DNA from: Branchiostoma belcheri
Lineage: Eukaryota > Chordata > Leptocardii > Amphioxiformes > Branchiostomatidae
DNA: 64,000 nucleotides
Assembly (NCBI RefSeq): GCF_001625305.1
Contig: NW_017802458.1
Coordinates: forward strand, 144,302 to 208,301
Reading direction: 5' to 3'
The notes beneath the pieces are model-generated. The model saw nothing but the letters and a program-made list of their open reading frames with translations. It did not search any database and was not told the DNA's origin. Positions 25,301 through 34,300 of the stretch are shown one piece after another; position 1 is the first letter of the stretch, and each line of letters begins with the position of its first letter. The position numbers and the translations under genes were made by a program.

Positions 25301-28300
25301 AACAATTTTGTATAAAGCTGAACACAGTTACAGAAAGAGACAAACATGCATTAAGGCTAATCTAGTTTGATTCAGGATTATTTTCTTTACCTGCCATGTC
25401 CAGATTATCTAAAGATGTGTGTATAATCTACAGAAATGTATATCAGGTCCGATGATCTGGTTTACGTGTTTCATTTTTTTTGTGTCTCGGTTCTTGACGG
25501 TCCGGCTGAACCGGTACCCACCCCTAATATTGACTTTAATGTCCATTTGGAATTCATTTGTCCATGCTGCATAACATGCTGCAAAAACAAGCAATGACAC
25601 ATGTAGCCCATCTCTCAGACTGTCAGTAATGTAAAACATTTGCAGAAGCATGGTTAAAGGTTTCAACAGCCCAGCAAAGGGGGAGGGGGGCATGATTAAA
25701 GTAAAACGACTGCTGTCTGTGTCCAGGCCACCCACCTCCTGTTCCCCGATGACCCCTTGATCGAGGTCGACCATTGTGTGGTCTTTCTGTGGATAAAGTC
25801 AACAACGTCCAAATTTTAATTTGTACAATTATGGCTGGACTTTTTCAAGGTTAAGAGTATCTTAGAGTGACTTAGCAACTCAATAATTGCTGAAAGTTCA
25901 CAGGAGCATTGTAATTCATAAGGTTTGATAACATTTCAAAATACCACCTGCATATGCAGGTTTGTATAGTTAACATTGGAGTTGTGCAGGTTTTTCTGAT
26001 GTCTCCATTATGTAACACACCTGACCTGTTACCTGACCCCAAAGTAGTGTTACAGCATTCAAGATGGCAACAACTAATCAAGCATTTTGAACATTTTTTA
26101 AAAAGATAAATGCAGATAAAATTTTGTCAAGTTAAAAAATTGAGCCCTGCCCTGCATTGTTTGCAATTATAATTAACAGTAATATAGCTATTACACCTTT
26201 TGTTCACTAGGATTCATGAGGTTGTAGCTGTGTAATTTCATATTGGACAATGGTTTACATGGAAGAATTGAGAAGAAAAATTTAGATGTTTGTAAGCTCA
26301 CCTGTTCCTGCGTTTATCAGTACTCTGTCAAATATGATCCTGTCCTGTCCGCTGGGTCCGCTCCCAGAATGCACAGCAGAGAACACCACCGGCGGACTCT
26401 CGGGTTTCGGGGCGATCTCGGGTTGCCGTGGTAATATCCGCTTGATGTCTTCTTCGCTGAGACCCGGCCCGGGTGGCCCCGGCGGCCCTACGGGACCCTG
26501 CGGGCCAATCTGTCCGGGTAACCCGGTCGGGCCGATCCACCCTTGTTCACCTTTACTGCCGGGAATGCCCGGGTTGCCTATGGGTCCGGGGCTACCCGGG
26601 GGGCCGATAGGGCCTGGGTTACCCGGCGTCCCAGGCTGACCCGGGGGTCCAGGTGGCCCGGGGTAGCTGTTGTACCCAGTCTGTGATCCGGGTTGTGAGT
26701 ACCCAGGCTGGCCCGGAGGACCCGGTTCTCCTTGATCACCTTTGTCTCCTTTTGCACCTGGGATCCCGGGCGCACCCAGTATACCCGGTGGGCCGGGGGC
26801 TCCAGGGGGCCCGACTGGCCCAGGGAGGCCCAGATTCCCTGTGCTTATCCCAGGGTTGAACCGACTGGTAAGTGGACAGTCTTTGCAGAGCCCGGGCAGG
26901 CCTGGGGGACCAGGTGGTCCTTGGGGTCCGGGGGGTCCTGGTTGGCCAAGCACACCTAGGTTAGGTGCAAATGGCTGTGGTGGCCCGGGGCCGACACTAG
27001 GGGGGCCGGGAGGGCCAGGGGGGCCGGGCGGTCCTTGTGGGCCACTTGTACCTGGTGGGCCGATCACCCCAGGCGCCCCGACGGGGCCAGGAAATCCCCT
27101 GGGGCCTCCTGCCGACCCCTTCTGCCCGGATAACCCGGGTGGACCCGGCTGCCCGGGTGTGCCGGGGACTCCGGGTGACCCGGGCTCTCCAGCTGGGCCT
27201 GGGTCGCCTTTCTCCCCCACGATGGGCAGACTCACCCCGCCCTCCGCACCTGTGCACCGGATCTTACATGTCGGCTGCGCGCCGCCGCCCACCGCTGGCG
27301 AAACCGCCGGTTTGTCATCATCATCGTCAAACAGAAACCCCAACGTCAGCGGGAATGTCCAAAGCAGAAGCATGTATTTCAACTCCATTTTAAGATGTAG
27401 CGCACACAGAGAATGTCCCACGTGCAGCTTGTCTTGTTTCTGCGAGGCTTTTAATCTGTTTGCAGGAAATTTCTTGCACTCCTACGGCTACTGAACCGTA
27501 GAACCCTGAGGCAGAGACATAGACACGGAATAATTACCATTCCTCTTTGGTACAATTACAAAACAGGGACATCTTTAAAGACATAACAGCACCAAACTAT
27601 GTATCACAAAACCTATCTGCAGTACACACATTGTATTGTTCACTTATTTTCTGTTATACAACTGTTGTAGCAGTCTTGTAATTGAAGAAAAAAAGTTGTC
27701 CGAAATGGAACTGATTGTCATATGGAAAGAAAAGTTGTTTAATGTACCCACCATTTGAAATGAGACTTGCAACAGGAGACTTCAACCTTCACCCACGAGT
27801 CACATTAGTCACGTAGAGGCTCTGCAGGGGATAATGAGATCCTTTCCTCTGTGTGAGGGTGTGTCAGGGGTTGTGATAACTCTGTTAAGCATGTTTTATA
27901 CAGATCATTCTATGGGGTGACCTATGTTCTCGTGCTGTGTCCTATAAAGCCCCAAAACAGAAGGCAAACCTGTCTACGGCAGCTGACAAAAAGTTTGCTG
28001 CTTTCTGAATGTTGTTTGAAAAAATACCATCTTTTAGCTAGCATTATTTCGAGCAGAATTTTATAAAAGAAAAAGGACTGAAGCGATTGAACACTCAGAT
28101 GATGTTGTTTGGTAAACCCCAACACGCCCTCGCCAAGTGCAGATCTGCTTTTCTTCATGACAGCCTGGGTGTTTACAGAAAACTGTAATAAACAGAAGAT
28201 ATGGCAGTCATCTGTGGCATCCGATACGTTAGACAAAACAAACAACACTGCCAACTGGAACCACAACCATATTGCCATAAACCCTCCTTGAAATATCCAA

Positions 28301-31300
28301 ATTTCTTTCACAAGAAAACATATGGTTTGATTAAAAATGCTTACAGAAACCAACAAGGATGAACAGAACTTAAAAACTTTACTGACAATTTTCTTTGACA
28401 TTTGGAAGTTTAAATTTGTTCCAGACAACCCATCCGTTAGAACTATCCTATGAGACAACATAAACTTGTTTTATTAACTACATTTGTTGGAAAGTCTAGG
28501 GGCCATAGGTTGGATTCCAAAGCAGACCCTATCTTTACTGTAAGTTTAAGACCAAGGTACATTCAATAGATCTAAATTAAATCAGTTAGAGGGATCCTAC
28601 TAGGGTTTGGATTGGCATTACGAAGGGCTGTATGATCCAGCCATAAAAAATCTTGCTTCAAAAAAGAATTGCACATGGTGCAAGTATGTCAATCCCCCAG
28701 TTTCAGGGGAAAAGATGTTAAACTGGATAGAGTGAGATAGAGAGAGAAAGGGAGGGAGAGAGAGAGAGAGAGAGAAATCAAGAAATCAGACATTGTAATT
28801 TGGAGGAAAGAAGACCTGCAATTACTGTGAAACTTCATAACATTTCTCATTGTGTTTACATATTCTTAAGATTTCAATGTTATTCTTTGTATGGTACTAA
28901 GTATAAAAAATGTCTATATTCCATTGTACTAACAGACGTAACAGTATGTCTATGAAATATTGAATCAAAGCATAAAAATCATCTTTTTTTAAATAATAAG
29001 GTATCCAAGGTACCCATTTTCATTGCATAATGTGGGAACTCTTTGACCCCGGTACAACAAAGATTGTCATTAAAATTTTTGAAGGAGGTTTAACATACCA
29101 TTCCACACAAAAATGCCCCATGCCACATACCGGTAAACAAATCAGGTGCTAACTTTAGCCTTGTACAGTTTATGCTGGATGTTTGGGTGGCAGATGTATG
29201 TTATGGCTAAGGCCTTACCAAGTTTATACATTGTTTGTCATCATATTTTAGAATGTTGTAATTTAGCCATTTGGCTTGTATTACTGTAAATTTGCTTACT
29301 CATGCGGGCACTTTGAAAATCAAGAGTTAGCATTGATGGTGTTGTTTCTCAGATTTTTTCAGAAAAAAATGAAGCGACAGGGCGAAATAAAAAAAAAAAA
29401 AAGGCCAAGGCACCCCATGATAGTTGGAAATGTTACAATATGAGCCATGAAGTGAACATACCAGGCTGGTTTATAATACAAAAAAAAAAAAAGATTTTGA
29501 ACATTTAATGCAACAAATTTGCATTGTTACATTGACAACTAGGAAGAAAAGGACTTTCTTCAACCATTGGGGCCAAATATGTCTTTCATTGAGAATTTTG
29601 CAGTTGATTTTTTTTTGCAAATCAGAAAAAAATGGACAGCGCCAATCCGAGAAACAACGAATTAAATTGGTGTGGCCTAAAGTAAAAGGTAACCTATTTT
29701 GCAGGCCCCTTCCTATATCAAATGTGTTGAATATCTTTTGGGTGCTCAACATCTCACCATTTTCATGAAAAATATCCACTACCTATGGTTAAGATTTAAA
29801 GTTACTACAGACTGAGTTCATAATGGCTATACGATATGGTCCGTACTTGCCCCCCTCCCACTGTGATACCAAGCAATGTTTGTGATTAAAGGTGACGTAA
29901 GTCCAAGGGTCTGTTCTGCAGTCCTTGACTGTGATAACTGTTTGGTGACTGTGACAGTGCAGAAAAAAAACAGACAACACAGATAAACCTGTTGAAGGAA
30001 CTGCATTATCATTTAAATTTGCTGTAAGGCCACACCAATTTAATTTCTTGGTTAACGGATTCGCCTGCTTCATTTTTTTCTGATTTTCAAATAAAAATAA
30101 AAATTCAGAATCAACTGCAAAATGCTCATGTTTTGCCCTGAACAGTTGAAAACAGTTCTTTTCATCCTAGTTGTTACAGTTATTCCATCTTTCAATGCAA
30201 TGGTATCATTAAAAGTTCAAAATTCATTGTTTAAATTTTGAACCAGCCTGGTGTGTTGACTTCATGGCTCCTATCGTACCATTTTGGGCCATAATAGGAT
30301 GCCTAGGCCTGTTTCTATTTTTATTTTTTTTTCGCCCACCCGCTCCATTATTTTTCTGGAAAAATCCGTAAACCAAGAAATTAAATTGGTGTGGCCTAAG
30401 GCATGAAATGTTTGCTGATCTTTTCAGATTTCATGGTGACCTTTCTGCTTCCAAATCATCACACTGAGAACATGTGTGTGCCCCCTAACTGCTTGCTTTC
30501 CTGTGAACTGAAAACGATATGAAATATGAAGAATGTTTAGACCTTGAAACAAATAGTATACACTTTGTAAGTTGATTCATCAATTGTCTTGTACGCACAT
30601 GTAGGTCAATTTTGTTGTAGTTTAAGACCTTACGAAAGTCGCTGTACTTTTGTTGTGTCAATAAAAGTTCCATAGGAAAGTCTCTTTCTGCAAAATTAAG
30701 TCCCTGTGAAGTTAAACACATTTGCATGCAGTAACTGTTGTGAAGCCATGCCATCTGACCAGTCAAAGGCTAAATGTTATGTCTGGATCCGTAACTTCTT
30801 CACACACATTACAGTAGATGTGGTGAGTTATAGAGACCTGTGTTGAATTACGCTTCATTTACAGTCCCCAGGTTTTTCAGCTTAGTAGGTTATCTGGTGC
30901 TTTGGAGAAATTGAGTTTTTCACCTCCTCGTAAAGGAGGTTATGTTTCCATGTCAAGGGCACAGTATTGGAAGGCAGAGCCCATCCCTCTCCTTCCACTG
31001 CCTTTTATCTACCCAGAAGTCAGGTACCCATTTTACACCTGGCTGGAGTGAGAAATGTCATGTTAAGTGCATCCATCTATATCCAACAATGCAAGGAATC
31101 AAACCCTCGATCTTGTGTCCACTGGAGCCTAGCCACTTGGCCATTTGACTAGAAGAAACTATATGTATAAAAAATGTAAATGCTGCCTGGTACTAATAAA
31201 AAGAAGATAATATGAACTCCATGGCTCGTATCATTGCGTTTGAGACTGTAATAGGATGCTTAACCCTGTTTTTATTTTAAATTTTTTTCGCCCTGTCACT

Positions 31301-34300
31301 TCATATTTTTTCTGGAAAAATCAGAGAACCAACAAATGAAATTGGTGTGGCCTAGGGTTATGTAAGAAACAGGAGGAGACAGTAAACCCTTCTGGTCCCG
31401 GGCTGGGGTTCGAACCCACGACCTCTCGGGCACCAGAGCTTCATAACCAGACGCTCTAACCACTCGGCTAAAAGGTCTAGACCCATTGGCCGGGTCAGTT
31501 GATAGTGCCTATAAACCCCCCACTATTACAGTTACAAAGTTTGGATGGTAAATGGCTCTCTTACTCAGGAAGAAGTAACATTAGTTTGAACCCCCCTAGT
31601 GACTTGTTCTGGAACTGCAGAAGCATTTTTCTAATGCTGTGGTTCTCCTGTGTTTATGCAGCTAGCTCTGGAGGAGGAGGAGGTGTGGAGACGTGTGCTG
31701 GCCTGGGCTAAGTACCAGGCTAAGGTGGAGACAGCCCCCCAGAGATGGAGCCCTGAGGAGAAGGCCAGGGTGTGCCAGGTATGGGGACATGAGCATGTCG
31801 GCAGAACGTACTGCACCTGTGCGAAATCCGTAATGTATTGTGTGTAACACTTTGGCAGAACATGTCATATAAGGTCGTATTCGCGCATATAATGTTAACA
31901 TCCTGTCTGTAGTTTCAAAGTGTTATGTCGAAAAAGATATCGTCTGCAACAGGCAAAATTCTGATGCAACGTTGACGAAAAAAACATGAAAAATCAGGGC
32001 TTTGCGCAGGCGCAGTACGTTCTGCCGACATGCTCTGGACATAGGACCTCCTATTGGATTAAAACACACATGGGGTCATGTGGCACAATGGCAGAGTGCT
32101 TGACCAAGAGGTCCCGGGTTTGAGTCCTGACATGCTACCGATCTTCTGCCCTTGGGAAAGTCAATTTACTTGACTTTCCCCACTTAACTGGAGTGAAAAT
32201 GAGTACTAGTACTGTATTGTCTGTCCTGTATTTGTTTCCATGTGTATGTGGGGGACACAACACCAGCAACCCACGTGTATTGCACTGTAAACAGTTGCAA
32301 TTTCAATAAATCAAATCAAAGGCAATGAGTACAGAATGTATTGAAAAATGGTGTAAAACCATGTACTTACATCATATTCTACTTCTACTACTCTAAGGTC
32401 CAGAAACAGTCATGCCTTCAAATATCAGTTATCAACCAAAAATTGAGGTGTTTTACTAACTGTGGAGTGGAACTCATTGCCACCAAGCAGACACCAAACA
32501 GACATCCAGGAAGCTTTAAGCAACTCCTGCAATTAAATGTGCACAGATTGGATGCATCCGGTCGTTCGGTGTAATGTAGCTTGCTGCTGCCGCGCTGTGT
32601 GCCTGCAAAGCTGGTGTGTTATGCCAAAGGGCAGTTATACGACTATACAGATAAGGAAGCTAGTGTGTTATGCCAAAGTGCAGTTATACAACTATACAGA
32701 TACAGAAGCCGGTGTGTTATGCCAAAGGGCAGTTATACGACTATACAGATACAGATACAGAAGCTGGTGTGTTATGCTGAAGGGCGGTTATACCGGCTGT
32801 ACAGATGCAGAATAAGATATATGTGCTATCTAGCATGCAAGCTATATGTTGCATGAATAGGAATAAATTTTCAAAAAATCCTCTTTGTGTGTTTCAGCAC
32901 CTGTCAGGAGTGATAGAGCATGTGAAACTGTTGCTGATTGACAGTAAGGTGTTTGCAGAAGAGGTGGAGCCTACAGGAGCTGTTCCCATGGAGCTGTCAC
33001 TGGAGAGGTAAACAAAGCAGAGCAGCCAAAATGTTTTGTATATTGCCCTAGCACCAGTACCAATTAGGGAGTTTGTAGTGACTGTTGCATGTAGCTCTGT
33101 ACAATTACTGACAATAACTACGTTGTACAAGGCTGTACTGTTTTAACTGACAATAACTACAAGACTGTAATGTACTAGCATGAAAGTTCATCTGAGTTGG
33201 TAAAATACATGAAGAAAAATAAACTGTTCTCCAACTCAAAAAGAAATTTACTCACATAACTACATACTATACAGGTGAAACCNNNNNNNNNNNNNNNNNN
33301 NNACTTCCGAAGAACTGTGACGCAGTGCTGACGGTACATGTGGCTAAAAGTCACTTGGGTCATAAGGCCACACCAATTTAATTTGTTGGTTCTCGGATTT
33401 TTTCAGAAAAAATATGAAGCGACAGGGCGAAAAAAAAAAAAATAAAAACAGGTCTAGGCATCCTATTATAGGCTTAAATGCTACAAAATGAGCCATGAAG
33501 TCAACACAAAAGGCTGGGTTAAAATTTAAACATTGAATTTTGAACTTTTAATCAAATCACTGCAATGATAGATGGGAAAACTGTAACAACTAGGAAGAAA
33601 AGGACTTTCCTCAACTGTTGGGGGGCAAAACATGAGCATTTTTCAGTTGATTCAGGACCAGAATCAATTTTTTTTTTTGCAAATCAGAAAAAAACGAAGA
33701 GGCGAATCCGAGAACCAACAAATTAAATTGGTGTGGCCTAAAGCTGATAAAGACTGAGCGATTCAGTCAAAAATTTCTGAGTTAATTTCTTTCTGAGTTG
33801 GAGAACAGTTTATTTTTCTTCAAGATTGTTATGTTTTGTTCCCAGGTATCGTATTGCGGCCGTGCCCACAGGATTGAAAAACAGCCGAGACAGGAGACTG
33901 ACTCCTCGAGTCTCCCACAAACTCTTCAAAGGAACAGACATACTGAGCAGGGAGAGACTACCTCTACAGAGGGTGCTCAACCAATGGTAAAGTTCTGCCT
34001 CAATGGAGCCTTTTTACAATGAATGAATGAATGAACTTTATTGCTTGACAGTTGTACATGGTACAATGTATTGCAACACTGACAATGATAATGTGATCAA
34101 TGCAGTAAATCTATTCTAAGAAACTGTTAGTAATTACTATCTAATATGAACCTAAACGGGGTATTGACATAAGCGTACGTTTTAAAACTGTTTAAAAGTG
34201 TTTCTATGTCTTAACAATTCTTTCTCTCTTTTGTAAGGCACTACATATATATTGGCCTAAGTAAGTAGATATAGAGTCGGGGCATGACATAAGTAGATTG

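Noticed and set aside
26742-27494. 250-codon plus-strand frame rich in Gly and Pro
   Set aside because: It is the complement of the Gly-X-Y collagen repeat, which is itself Gly/Pro-coding when reversed. The minus strand has the signal peptide, C1q domain and splice sites.
31385-31480. A functional serine- or leucine-type tRNA gene
   Set aside because: A and B boxes are good, but the acceptor stem pairs poorly and the anticodon loop is unclear; a SINE head or pseudogene fits better.
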